Source of the DNA: a virus
Strand: one strand, 5' to 3'
Virus record (IMG/VR): IMGVR_UViG_3300033149_002975
Span: 1-64,000 of that record
Length of the DNA: 64,000 nt
Below are positions 1-7,502 of this stretch, one piece after another; the first letter of the stretch is position 1; each line of letters begins with the position of its first letter. The notes under the pieces were generated by a model. The model searched no databases, was not told where the DNA came from, and was given only the letters and a program-made list of their open reading frames with translations. A program made the position numbers and the translations under genes.

Positions 1-66
1 ACTGCAATATTAGATGGTTGTTGCAAAGCTTCTTATATAGAATCAGATAAACTTCCGGTTTATTGA
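1..66 (+). CDS. C-terminal fragment of a gene truncated by the window edge
   Basis: Frame 1 is open from the first base to a TGA at 64-66, giving the last 21 residues of a protein (ending ...ESDKLPVY). The stop lies 14 bases before the next start codon, the tight spacing used throughout this strand. The fragment is too short to assign a function. It could be a chance open stretch. Confidence 0.4.
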   Translation, partial: TAILDGCCKASYIESDKLPVY

Positions 67-80
67 AAGGGAAAAAGAAA

Positions 81-449
81 ATGACAAAGACTCCATTTCA
101 CGACAAAAAGGGAAAAATCGTATTAAAACTCGAACCATTACGCGACATTTGTCTGATATACCCGATACCACCCAAAGATACGATTGGTGATAAAAAGACA
201 ATATTAATTCCGGATCAATACAAAGATAAGCATTATAAACCAGAAGGCGTGTTGTTGGCCGTTGGACCTGGTTACTATGATCCAAAAACTGGGGTCTATA
301 GGGAAGTTTCTAAAGCATTAAAACCAGGGGTAAAAGTAACTTTTGATTTAAATGTTCCATGGAGACAAACCGTAAAAGGTGTTGACGGTAAACAATATAC
401 AGTTGTTATGTGCACGGAACAAGATATCCAGTGTATAATCAAAGAATAA
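81..449 (+). CDS. GroES-like co-chaperonin (T4 gp31 analogue)
   Basis: This 122-residue protein has the layout of Cpn10 co-chaperonins: 'EPLRDICLIYP' near the start aligns with the conserved 'PL.DRV.V' strand, then comes a mobile-loop region, 'ILIPDQYKDK', 'PEGVLLAVGPGYYD' (the EG.VVAVGPG motif), 'LKPGVKVTFD' and a C-terminal 'EQDIQCIIKE' (like the EEDILAII ending). In known phages (T4 gp31) such proteins cap host GroEL and allow folding of the major capsid protein, so a similar role here is inferred. ATG at 81 is chosen over an upstream TTG at 63 because it follows a GAAAGGGAAAAAG ribosome-binding region. It stands three bases before the terminase small-subunit candidate. Confidence 0.8.
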   Translation: MTKTPFHDKKGKIVLKLEPLRDICLIYPIPPKDTIGDKKTILIPDQYKDKHYKPEGVLLAVGPGYYDPKTGVYREVSKALKPGVKVTFDLNVPWRQTVKGVDGKQYTVVMCTEQDIQCIIKE

Positions 450-452
450 ATT

Positions 453-1106
453 ATGGGTACATCTATTGAAAAATTTAAATTAGAAGAACGAATAAGAATA
501 GCATATTTGAAACACGCCGGCAATGTCGAGATGGTGGCAACCGATTGTAATGTTGATTATGCGTATGCGTTAAAAATATGCAATAAATTTAAAAAACGAC
601 AATCAAGGGATGTTAGTGTGTTTGTTGGAACAGCAATGGCTTCCTATATCCTAATGGGTGCTGAAGAACGTAAAGCACACATTCGTGAATTGTTGAATGA
701 AGAATTGAGCAAACAGCCGGTTGAGGTTTCTACGTGTTGTAATAAACCAATAAAGAAATTAATATGGGATAATGAACATCGTGCTGTCTGTCAAAAATGT
801 GGAAAAGATTGTTTATTTACATTAAAAGATACAAGAGATAAAAATTTTATTTTAAAATTACTAAAACAGTTGAGAGAAGATGATACAGTGATAGTAAAAG
901 CCGCCGAACAATTGGGGTTCGGAAACAAACAAGATGCACCATTAATTTCCAAAAAAGAAGTAAATTATAATCTACATTTAGGAAAAGATGACCAAGAATT
1001 GTTAAAAAGAGCCGAAGATTTAGACCCAAGAACCAGAGAAATGTTAAGAAACGATCTACGTAAACAAATAGCAGAGGCAAATTTTGAGGAGAAAGACAAA
1101 AATTAG
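453..1106 (+). CDS. Putative terminase small subunit with HTH and zinc-binding motif
   Basis: The protein has 217 residues. The N-terminal third looks like a helix-turn-helix ('ERIRIAYLKHAGNVEMVATD...YALKICNKFKKR'). A CC-x(n)-C-x2-C-x3-C cluster ('STCCNKP...CQKCGKDC') probably binds zinc. The C-terminus is charged and helical. Its position two genes before the large terminase suggests the DNA-recognition subunit that selects phage DNA for packaging. The family is too divergent to identify by motif alone, so the function rests mainly on context and the DNA-binding fold. Another DNA-binding regulator is possible. Confidence 0.55.
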   Translation: MGTSIEKFKLEERIRIAYLKHAGNVEMVATDCNVDYAYALKICNKFKKRQSRDVSVFVGTAMASYILMGAEERKAHIRELLNEELSKQPVEVSTCCNKPIKKLIWDNEHRAVCQKCGKDCLFTLKDTRDKNFILKLLKQLREDDTVIVKAAEQLGFGNKQDAPLISKKEVNYNLHLGKDDQELLKRAEDLDPRTREMLRNDLRKQIAEANFEEKDKN

Positions 1107-1116
1107 GGGGAACAAA

Positions 1117-1458
1117 ATGGGAAATGCACGTCCAAAAATATGGGGTAAAAATACAGAGATATTCCGAAATGGGTCCGTAAGTGTTAATCTTTTGGATCTG
1201 GTGAAAGGCGGAACTTGTTCATATCATTATCATAAATTTAAATCCAATACCTTTTATGTAATCAGTGGAAAACTTAAAATTCATACTGAAATAGGTGACC
1301 ATATTTTACGTCAGGGTGAAAATTTTTTCCTGCCGCCTTTACTGAAACATCAATTCGAAGCAATGGAACCATCCATTGTTATAGAAATTATGTCCGTAGC
1401 TTACAATCACGATGACATTGTACGTGAAACCACTGGGTTTGTTAAAAATGAACAATAA
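1117..1458 (+). CDS. Small cupin-domain protein
   Basis: This 113-residue single-domain cupin has cupin motif 1 as 'GTCSYHYHK...FYVISGKLKI' (paired metal-ligand His, then the G-rich turn) and motif 2 as 'GENFFLPPLLKHQFEA' (P...H). It resembles the C-terminal barrel of mannose-6-phosphate isomerase type II / sugar-nucleotide cupins, but the substrate cannot be read from sequence. ATG 1117 is chosen because it follows AGGGGG at 1106-1110; an in-frame start at 1084 would overlap the previous gene. It overlaps the start of the large terminase gene by 11 bases, so it is translated in the packaging operon, an odd place for a cupin. Confidence 0.75.
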   Translation: MGNARPKIWGKNTEIFRNGSVSVNLLDLVKGGTCSYHYHKFKSNTFYVISGKLKIHTEIGDHILRQGENFFLPPLLKHQFEAMEPSIVIEIMSVAYNHDDIVRETTGFVKNEQ

Positions 1459-3424
1459 AATTAATTCATATATTGATTATTTGTACAATCTTGACTATCG
1501 TGAAAAACCGGTAGATATTGATGTGTTCTTGGAATCCACTGAATTTTTGGGAAATGTTACGGAAAAAGGTCGAATAGTATATCCATATTGGCGCAATGTG
1601 CTAAATGATATATCAATAGAAGATAGTAAATATATAGTAGTATTAACCGGTAGTATTGGTTCAGGAAAAACTCGATGTGCTGTGTATGATGTTTGTTATA
1701 CAATGTATAGAATTTTATGCCTGAAAGATCCGTGGCAATTTTTCCACAAAGGTAGTGTCGGTCAATTTGCAATAATGTTTTTCAATCTAACAAAATCATT
1801 AAGCAAATCACGTGGTTATTCATTGGTCCAATCACATCTTTGTTCATCTCCGTGGTTTAGGTCACACGGAAGAATAGTTGGTCATGATGAAAATCAAAAA
1901 ATAGAATTTCCAATTTTTAATTATAAATTGTCATCTCCACAGATACAAGGTTTTGGTATTCTTGGTGAAGACATTATAATTGCAATGATGGATGAGGTTG
2001 ACAATCCAATAGCTTCCGAAAAACAGAGAATAAAAGTTTTAAAAGCCTATGATGCAGCAATAAGACGTTTTAAGGGTCGATTTGTTTTTGACGGTGAATC
2101 TATCGGAAGGTTCTTTTTATTGGCTTCAAAACAGGAAAAATTGTCCTTTTTGAATACTTACATCATAGGAATGGCTAATGACCCAAATGTGTATATAAAA
2201 GATGATTCTATATGGAATGTATTACCGGCAAATACTTATTGTGGTGACAAATTCAACGTCTCATTAGGTGATATATATAATCCACCCAAAATTATAGAAA
2301 CCGCAGATGATGTGGAGAAAATGTCTCGTTCCGGGTTTAAAATTATACAAGTTCCAATAGAATATAAAGTGGATTTTGAAAGGGATATGGTAGGGGCATT
2401 AAGGGATTTGGGTGGAATATCAGTTACACATTTACGATCATCAAAGCTCTTTTCATCAGAAGAAGTATTAATGAAATGCTATGATAGGTTTGACGACAAG
2501 AAGTTTAAACCTTGCCCGGTGAATAAAACTACAATTCCAATTGGATTAAAAGACGATATAAATTTGTTGGATTTTATTGACCTGTCGGAAATACCAACAC
2601 CAAGAAATGTTCCAAGATTTATACACGTAGATATAGCATTTACCGGTGACGCATTGGGTTTTGGAATGTCACACGTCGTTGGGTGGACCAAAATTACTAC
2701 AACAAGGCCCGATGGTACATTTTTAATAAATAAAAAACCGGTAGTAAGAACCGATTTTGGGCTGAGATTAAAAGCCAGACCCGGTGATCAAATACCACTG
2801 GATAAAGTCCACAAATTGATAATAGACCTGAAAGAAATTTGTGGATTCAATCTTCGATTAACAACTTTCGATTTAAAAATAGCATCCACTGTTTCTATGC
2901 AAACATTGACTCTGGCAGGAATCGAATGTGGTAGTTTATCGCTGGATAAAGACCCACAGTTATACAGAGGGTTTAGGGATTTAGTAAACGAGGGCCGGTG
3001 GGAAAGTCGTTATGATCCGTATTTACAATTTGAATTGGCTAATTTGGATGATGATCCACAAAAAAACAAAATAGACCACCCGGATAAAGTGCCAGATATT
3101 GTATTGCTGAAAGACGGCGGTACAAAAGAAATAGTTCTAGAGGGATCGAAGGATAAATCCGATGGTGTAGTTGGGAGTGTAATGAAAGCTTTGGAAATGT
3201 GTGAAATGCCGCCGGATATAGAAATAATGAAAAAAATGATGGATACCGCAACAGCAACAACCATAACACCGACAATTGATAAAATGCCAAAAGAATTACA
3301 GGGATTAATTGACCAACCAAAATCCGGTGTTGAACCAAAACAAAAAAATGATAAAAAAAATGATCAGGGAACAAGTAAAACAATGGAAATTTATAAAAAT
3401 ATTCTGAAAAAAACTATGGAATAG
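1448..3424 (+). CDS. terL: Terminase large subunit (ATPase-nuclease packaging motor)
   Basis: The protein has 658 residues. The N-terminal ATPase has a Walker A motif 'GSIGSGKT' at residues 68-75 and a Walker B 'IIIAMMDE' near residue 180, with the catalytic Glu after Asp. The C-terminal RNase H-like nuclease starts around residue 390 with 'HVDIAFTGD' (first metal-binding Asp), followed by 'TTFDLKIAS' and a later acidic site in 'PDIVLLKDGG...DGVVGS'. It drives genome packaging at the portal and cuts the concatemer. ATG 1448 overlaps the cupin end; an earlier in-frame ATG at 1412 would lie deep inside the cupin gene. The last ~60 residues are low-complexity and Lys-rich. Confidence 0.93.
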   Translation: MNNKINSYIDYLYNLDYREKPVDIDVFLESTEFLGNVTEKGRIVYPYWRNVLNDISIEDSKYIVVLTGSIGSGKTRCAVYDVCYTMYRILCLKDPWQFFHKGSVGQFAIMFFNLTKSLSKSRGYSLVQSHLCSSPWFRSHGRIVGHDENQKIEFPIFNYKLSSPQIQGFGILGEDIIIAMMDEVDNPIASEKQRIKVLKAYDAAIRRFKGRFVFDGESIGRFFLLASKQEKLSFLNTYIIGMANDPNVYIKDDSIWNVLPANTYCGDKFNVSLGDIYNPPKIIETADDVEKMSRSGFKIIQVPIEYKVDFERDMVGALRDLGGISVTHLRSSKLFSSEEVLMKCYDRFDDKKFKPCPVNKTTIPIGLKDDINLLDFIDLSEIPTPRNVPRFIHVDIAFTGDALGFGMSHVVGWTKITTTRPDGTFLINKKPVVRTDFGLRLKARPGDQIPLDKVHKLIIDLKEICGFNLRLTTFDLKIASTVSMQTLTLAGIECGSLSLDKDPQLYRGFRDLVNEGRWESRYDPYLQFELANLDDDPQKNKIDHPDKVPDIVLLKDGGTKEIVLEGSKDKSDGVVGSVMKALEMCEMPPDIEIMKKMMDTATATTITPTIDKMPKELQGLIDQPKSGVEPKQKNDKKNDQGTSKTMEIYKNILKKTME

Positions 3425-3435
3425 AAAGTATAATA

Positions 3436-4026
3436 ATGAGCAATGAATTTAAACAAGGAATTATAAAAGATTTGGTAGTATTATGGAAATCCAATAGCAA
3501 TAAGAATTTCTATTTTGAAAAAATCCTCAAAAGAATCGATAAACTTATAATATATAAAATAGGAAAATTAAAACGACAATATAAACAATTGTCGGCTGTT
3601 CCAAACCAAGATTTATATAATACTGCTATTTTAGGTATATATAGAGCACTGGATTCTGTAAAAGACAAAGACTCTGGGGCTACCATTCAGGCAAGAATAT
3701 TATCATATATAAAAGAAGAAATAAGAAAAATTTATATGCCGCATAAAAAAGAAATAATTACTGAAAATATAGAAAAATGGGAAAATAAAATAGAATCAAA
3801 AGAACCAGAATTTACAACTATCGAATATGAAGAGTTGCGAGAAATTGTTAATAAATTAATAGATAATTTTCAATTACCAAAAGAAGATTTTGATATATTT
3901 ATAGACCACTATTTAAATAGAAAGACATACAAAAAAATTGCAGAAGAATTAAAAGTACACCATACAACCATTGCTAATAGAATAAAAAATGTTAAGAATC
4001 TACTTAGAAAATCCTTGGAAGGTTGA
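3436..4026 (+). CDS. Sigma-70-family RNA polymerase sigma-like factor
   Basis: This 196-residue protein has a region-2-like segment (about residues 55-100: 'QDLYNTAILGIYRALDSVKDK...ARILSYIKEEIRKIY') and a C-terminal region-4-like helix-turn-helix ('FIDHYLNRKTYKKIAEELKVHHTTIANRIKNVKNLLRK'). These would contact host RNA polymerase core and the -10/-35 elements. The short length, lacking regions 1 and 3, is like phage late sigma factors such as T4 gp55, so control of the late operon is a reasonable inference. It follows terL by 11 bases with no promoter seen between them. Confidence 0.78.
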   Translation: MSNEFKQGIIKDLVVLWKSNSNKNFYFEKILKRIDKLIIYKIGKLKRQYKQLSAVPNQDLYNTAILGIYRALDSVKDKDSGATIQARILSYIKEEIRKIYMPHKKEIITENIEKWENKIESKEPEFTTIEYEELREIVNKLIDNFQLPKEDFDIFIDHYLNRKTYKKIAEELKVHHTTIANRIKNVKNLLRKSLEG

Positions 4027-4028
4027 AT

Positions 4029-4057
4029 TTAAGATTAATAATTTACGAAAGTATAAT
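4029..4057 (+). promoter_or_regulatory. Candidate sigma70-type promoter
   Basis: TTAAGA (4029-4034, 4 of 6 match to TTGACA), a 17-base spacer and a perfect TATAAT (4052-4057) lie in the 63-base gap after the sigma-like gene. It would transcribe the zinc-finger protein, purZ-like gene and following block. The AT-rich background makes chance matches likely, so only moderate weight is given. Confidence 0.4.
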
Positions 4058-4089
4058 TAAAATATGAAAATAAATATGTAAAAGAAATA

Positions 4090-4458
4090 ATGGAGATTGA
4101 CAATGAAATGACTAGAGCAACTGATCCAAACGGTGCTGGGAAAGGTGATGATTATCGTCGTGTGAATCCAATTAAATGGAATCGTGGATGGTTACGCCGC
4201 CCAAAATTTGGGTTTAAATGTCCGTGGTGTAATAAATCTGGTGATGAATCAGAAATTAACGAAAATTGTAAATTGTGTGGTGGTGTTGGATACTTGGATA
4301 AAAAATACTGGAAAGTTTGTAAAGTGTGTAAAGGTACGGGTGTTTGTGGGGTGCCGGATTTTATTTCATCAAATGAAATCTGTACTATACATGAATGTGA
4401 AAATTGTGGTGGTATCGGATATATTCAAAAGAATGGTTTATTAAAAAGGAGCCAATAA
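4090..4458 (+). CDS. DnaJ-type CxxC zinc-finger protein
   Basis: The protein has up to 122 residues with four CxxC pairs in order: CPWC, CKLC(GGVGY), CKVC(KGTG) and CENC(GGIGY). The CxxCxGxG spacing is that of the DnaJ central zinc-binding domain, without a J domain. In DnaJ this region binds two zincs and unfolded polypeptide. A small phage protein could act as a chaperone helper or simply as a nucleic-acid or protein adapter. The start may be ATG 4090 or ATG 4108; the latter is better placed after GGAG at 4092-4095. The stop overlaps the next start by one base. Confidence 0.65.
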   Translation: MEIDNEMTRATDPNGAGKGDDYRRVNPIKWNRGWLRRPKFGFKCPWCNKSGDESEINENCKLCGGVGYLDKKYWKVCKVCKGTGVCGVPDFISSNEICTIHECENCGGIGYIQKNGLLKRSQ

Positions 4459-5504
4459 TGCTACAGAAAGGTAAAATCAATATACTGATTGGTAATAGTT
4501 TCGGAAGTGAAGGAAAGGGAAACATTGCAGCATATATCGCAGAGAAATATAAACCGGATATTTGTATTTCACAAAATGGCCCTAACGCCGGTCATTGTTA
4601 TCTTAATGACTCTGGAGAAACAGAAATATTTAAAATGCTACCGGTATCCGGTGTTGTTGCAAAAAATTCAACAATCATCCTTGGATCCGGGTCGGTGATA
4701 GACGTTAAACGCCTCGAAAAGGAAATTGCTGACAATCCCGGTGTTGAAGATAGATTATTTATATCACCAACTGCACCAATAGTTGATGAATATTGTAAAG
4801 AATACGAGAGAAAACATCTACAGTATATTGCATCTACATTTCAGGGGACGGGCGCAGCAATTGGACTCAAAGCGATGCGTTCAGAAAAGATAAAATTAGC
4901 AGCAAATGTCAAAGAACTTGAGAAATATGTAAGAAACGACATACCTGATTGGTTGATCGAGCAATTGGCTGTTGGAAAAACGGCATTGGCCGAAGTTTCA
5001 CAGGGTATACATTTGTCTGTTGATAGTGAATTTTATCCATATTGTACCAGCCGTTCAATAAACGTTGGACAAATGTTTGCTTATCTGGATGTTCCGGTAA
5101 CTTTATTGGGGGATGTAATAGGCATAGCACGTAGTTACCCAATAAGAGTTGGTAATGTGGAAAAGGGACAATCTGGTAAAGTTTATCCAGATAGCAAAGA
5201 ATTATCCTGGGAAGAAATTTCTGAACGTATTGGACGACCCGTAAAAGAATTAACTACGGTCACCAAACGCGTTCGCAGGGTATTTGAATTTTCAAAAATC
5301 GGATTTGAAATGGGCGTTCGCAGAAATGGAATAAATATTTTATTCCTATCATTTGCTGATTATCTGAGGCCGGAAGAGAAAGAAAAAATGAAAAATTATT
5401 TATTTGATTTAAACGTATACACGTTACACGGGACAGAAATTAAAGAAATTTATTTTGTTAATGGTTTTGGTCAATTTGACAAAAATATTGAAAGAATAAA
5501 ATAA
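4458..5504 (+). CDS. purZ: PurZ-like adenylosuccinate synthetase (probable N6-succino-2-amino-dAMP synthase)
   Basis: The protein has 348 residues, shorter than bacterial PurA (about 430) and near the known size of phage PurZ. Seen: a P-loop 'GNSFGSEGKGN' (residues 12-22), 'NGPNAGHC' with the catalytic His at 46, 'STFQGTGAA', 'SQGIHLSVD', and the nucleotide-binding 'TTVTKRVRR' near residues 265-273. In PurA the P-loop reads GDEGKG with a catalytic Asp; here that residue is Ser17. This is the substitution I recall for phage PurZ, which joins Asp to dGMP rather than IMP on the route to 2-amino-dATP (dZTP). It starts with a good GGAG site and is followed by a diphosphohydrolase two genes on. A true PurA with altered chemistry is the alternative. 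Confidence 0.82.
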   Translation: MLQKGKINILIGNSFGSEGKGNIAAYIAEKYKPDICISQNGPNAGHCYLNDSGETEIFKMLPVSGVVAKNSTIILGSGSVIDVKRLEKEIADNPGVEDRLFISPTAPIVDEYCKEYERKHLQYIASTFQGTGAAIGLKAMRSEKIKLAANVKELEKYVRNDIPDWLIEQLAVGKTALAEVSQGIHLSVDSEFYPYCTSRSINVGQMFAYLDVPVTLLGDVIGIARSYPIRVGNVEKGQSGKVYPDSKELSWEEISERIGRPVKELTTVTKRVRRVFEFSKIGFEMGVRRNGINILFLSFADYLRPEEKEKMKNYLFDLNVYTLHGTEIKEIYFVNGFGQFDKNIERIK

Positions 5505-5506
5505 CA

Positions 5507-5737
5507 ATGGAACCAAGTTCAGAACAAAAAGTGGTTGATAATTTATTGTGTGCTTGTAATGGTTTACGATGTAGCGGGATATGTCGTAAAATAAACTTGT
5601 ACAGAAAACGTAAAAATCAAAATATTTGCCCATCTGCATATAAAAAAGGATCAGAATACAAAAAGCCCACAGAAAAAAAGGAAAAACAAATTAGAAATAA
5701 AAAATGGAGGAGGCAGCACGATGAACAAATCAGGTAA
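5507..5737 (+). CDS. Small Cys-rich basic protein
   Basis: This 76-residue product begins two bases after the purZ-like stop and overlaps the next gene by 17 bases. Four to five Cys lie in the N-terminal half ('LLCACNGLRCSGICRK...ICPS') and could bind metal. The C-terminal half is very basic (Lys/Arg-rich). The family is not recognised. The ribosome site is weak, so translational coupling to the preceding gene is likely if the gene is real. Confidence 0.5.
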   Translation: MEPSSEQKVVDNLLCACNGLRCSGICRKINLYRKRKNQNICPSAYKKGSEYKKPTEKKEKQIRNKKWRRQHDEQIR

Positions 5738-6110
5738 ACGTGAAAAATTCAAGACCGGCGCAGTTAGGGATTCCGGGGACAACAAAATTCGTCCAGATGA
5801 AATATCACCATTTGCTACTCTAAGGGTAGCAAAACGAATGCTTGAGGGTGCAAAAACATATGGTGAAGGAAACTGGCAAAAAGGAATGTCATTTAAAAGA
5901 ACACTTGCTTCTCTTGAAAGACACGTTTTAGCCGTAAAATTAGGAATGAAAGATGAAGATCATTTAGCGGCAATTGTTTGTAACGCTAATTTTTTAATAC
6001 ATTATGAAGAAATGATAAAACTCGGATTATTGCCGGAAGAATTAAACGATTTACCGGATTACACAGCACACAATGTAAAAAAACGAAAGGAAAATAACGA
6101 TGAAAAGTAA
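5721..6110 (+). CDS. dATP/dGTP diphosphohydrolase-like protein (DUF5664 family; MazZ candidate)
   Basis: The protein has 129 residues. The core 'GDNKIRPDEISPFATLRVAKRM...GAKTYGEGNWQKGMSFKRTLASLERHVLAVKLGMKDEDHLAAIVCNANFLIHY' follows the DUF5664 pattern: R-x-DEIxP, YG..NW..G, R...SLxRH and the terminal HLAA..xNA segment. By established knowledge this family is annotated as the dATP/dGTP diphosphohydrolase N-terminal domain and is found in Z-DNA phages, where the enzyme lowers dATP and supplies dGMP for PurZ. The family also occurs in phages without PurZ, so the link rests on adjacency. A strong GGAGGAGGC site precedes ATG 5721. Confidence 0.72.
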   Translation: MNKSGKREKFKTGAVRDSGDNKIRPDEISPFATLRVAKRMLEGAKTYGEGNWQKGMSFKRTLASLERHVLAVKLGMKDEDHLAAIVCNANFLIHYEEMIKLGLLPEELNDLPDYTAHNVKKRKENNDEK

Positions 6111-6687
6111 ATATAAATCAAAGTTCCCGATACCACAGTTGACAAGTCTTGATGATATTATTAGATACAAAGATCTGAAACGTGGGATAATTCGTGTATA
6201 CTCGTATATTGATGAATCTTTGGTACATCAGGTATCATTAGAAACTATGGAAATTTTGGAACTGGGTTGCAAGAAAATAACGTTACATATTGCATCACCC
6301 GGTGGTGGAGTGTATTCGTCATTTGCAATTCACGATATATTAAGAAAATTATCTAAGGATGGAATAAAAATCGAAGCTATTGTTGAAGGTTATGCGGCAT
6401 CTGCCGCAGCAGCAATAATTTTACAGGCTGCTGATAAGAGAATGTGCTACCAATTAACCAGATTTTTGTTACACGAAGTAAGAACGTGGAGTGATGGATT
6501 TCAGAGGAATTCGGATTTGAAAGATGAAGCAAAAGAAGTAGGTATTATTGATGAAATGGTAAATAAAATATTAGCTGATAAATGCAATAAAAGTATTAAA
6601 GAAATTCGACAATTAGTTAATAGGAAAGAAGTTTGGATGTCGGCAAAAGAAGCTTTGAAATTCGGATTGATAGACAAAATTATATGA
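6100..6687 (+). CDS. ClpP-like serine protease
   Basis: This 195-residue protein has the ClpP/crotonase fold signature: 'LHIASPGGGVYSSFAIHDIL' (oxyanion-forming region), nucleophile Ser101 in 'GYAASAAAA', and His125 in 'FLLHEV'. The end 'EVWMSAKEALKFGLIDKII' matches the ClpP C-terminal signature. The usual acidic third residue is not obvious at its expected place. Phages use ClpP-like enzymes as head-maturation proteases, but a gp21-type protease is encoded at 55-58 kb, so a different role (processing of another protein, or host interference) is possible. It overlaps the upstream gene by 11 bases. Confidence 0.82.
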   Translation: MKSKYKSKFPIPQLTSLDDIIRYKDLKRGIIRVYSYIDESLVHQVSLETMEILELGCKKITLHIASPGGGVYSSFAIHDILRKLSKDGIKIEAIVEGYAASAAAAIILQAADKRMCYQLTRFLLHEVRTWSDGFQRNSDLKDEAKEVGIIDEMVNKILADKCNKSIKEIRQLVNRKEVWMSAKEALKFGLIDKII

Positions 6688-7502
6688 CAGAGGTACCAAT
6701 AAATCAAATTTTGTGTGGTAATTGTAATGAATTATTGGACACAATACAATCAGAAAGTATTGATTTAACTATAACTTCACCACCATACGGGAATCTAAGA
6801 GATTACCACGGCTACGTATTAAATACCAATGATTTATCAATGCAACTTTTACGAATAACAAAACCTGGAGGAATCGTAGTATGGGTTGTTGGGGATGAAA
6901 CTATTAATGGTTCCGAATCCGGGGAAAGTTTTAAGCAAGCATTACAGTTTATACAACATGGCTGGTTGTTACATGACACCATGATATATGCTAAAAGTTC
7001 ATTTTCTTATCCATCAACAAAGGAATCAATGAGGTACCATCAACAATTTGAATTTATGTTTATATTCAGTAAAGGAAAACCAAAAACTTTTAATCCAATA
7101 ATGGATAAATTGAATGCTTATAAACAAGGTGGTGGTGATTGCAAAAGGCAAAAAGACGGTACATTAAAACGTGGTAAACGAAGTGGCACACCGTTAAATA
7201 AATATGGGATGCGTAACAATATTTGGACCTATGTTACTGGTGGTGGACATCATTCAGACTTTAAAAGATCGTCGGAACACCCAGCAACTTTTCCAGACCA
7301 ATTGGCAATTGATCACATAAAAAGTTGGAGTAACAAGGGTGATTTAATATTAGATCCAATGTGTGGTAGTGGAACAACTTGCGCTATGGCATATAAATTG
7401 GGGCGTAATTATATAGGAATCGATATTTCACCGGATTATTGTCAATTGGCAAAAGACAAAATTAAATATGAAGAAAAAATTAAAGCGGGAGAAATTTTCT
7501 AA
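6684..7502 (+). CDS. DNA methyltransferase, SPPY type (N4-cytosine or N6-adenine)
   Basis: This 272-residue protein has a beta-class motif order. Catalytic motif IV 'TSPPYGNLRDY' comes near the N-terminus, then a variable target-recognition region, then 'DLILDPMCGSGTT' (motif I, SAM binding) and 'GRNYIGIDIS' (motif II) near the C-terminus. It transfers a methyl group to an exocyclic amino group of a base in DNA. ATG 6684 is chosen because it forms an ATGA overlap with the ClpP stop. No restriction endonuclease partner is recognised next to it, so it is more likely protective or regulatory. Confidence 0.87.
   Translation: MTEVPINQILCGNCNELLDTIQSESIDLTITSPPYGNLRDYHGYVLNTNDLSMQLLRITKPGGIVVWVVGDETINGSESGESFKQALQFIQHGWLLHDTMIYAKSSFSYPSTKESMRYHQQFEFMFIFSKGKPKTFNPIMDKLNAYKQGGGDCKRQKDGTLKRGKRSGTPLNKYGMRNNIWTYVTGGGHHSDFKRSSEHPATFPDQLAIDHIKSWSNKGDLILDPMCGSGTTCAMAYKLGRNYIGIDISPDYCQLAKDKIKYEEKIKAGEIF

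Noticed and set aside
4458-5504. Ordinary PurA (IMP to adenylosuccinate) as the call
   Set aside because: The short length, Ser in place of the P-loop Asp, and nearby DUF5664 and MazG genes favour PurZ. PurA is kept as the stated alternative, not fully excluded.
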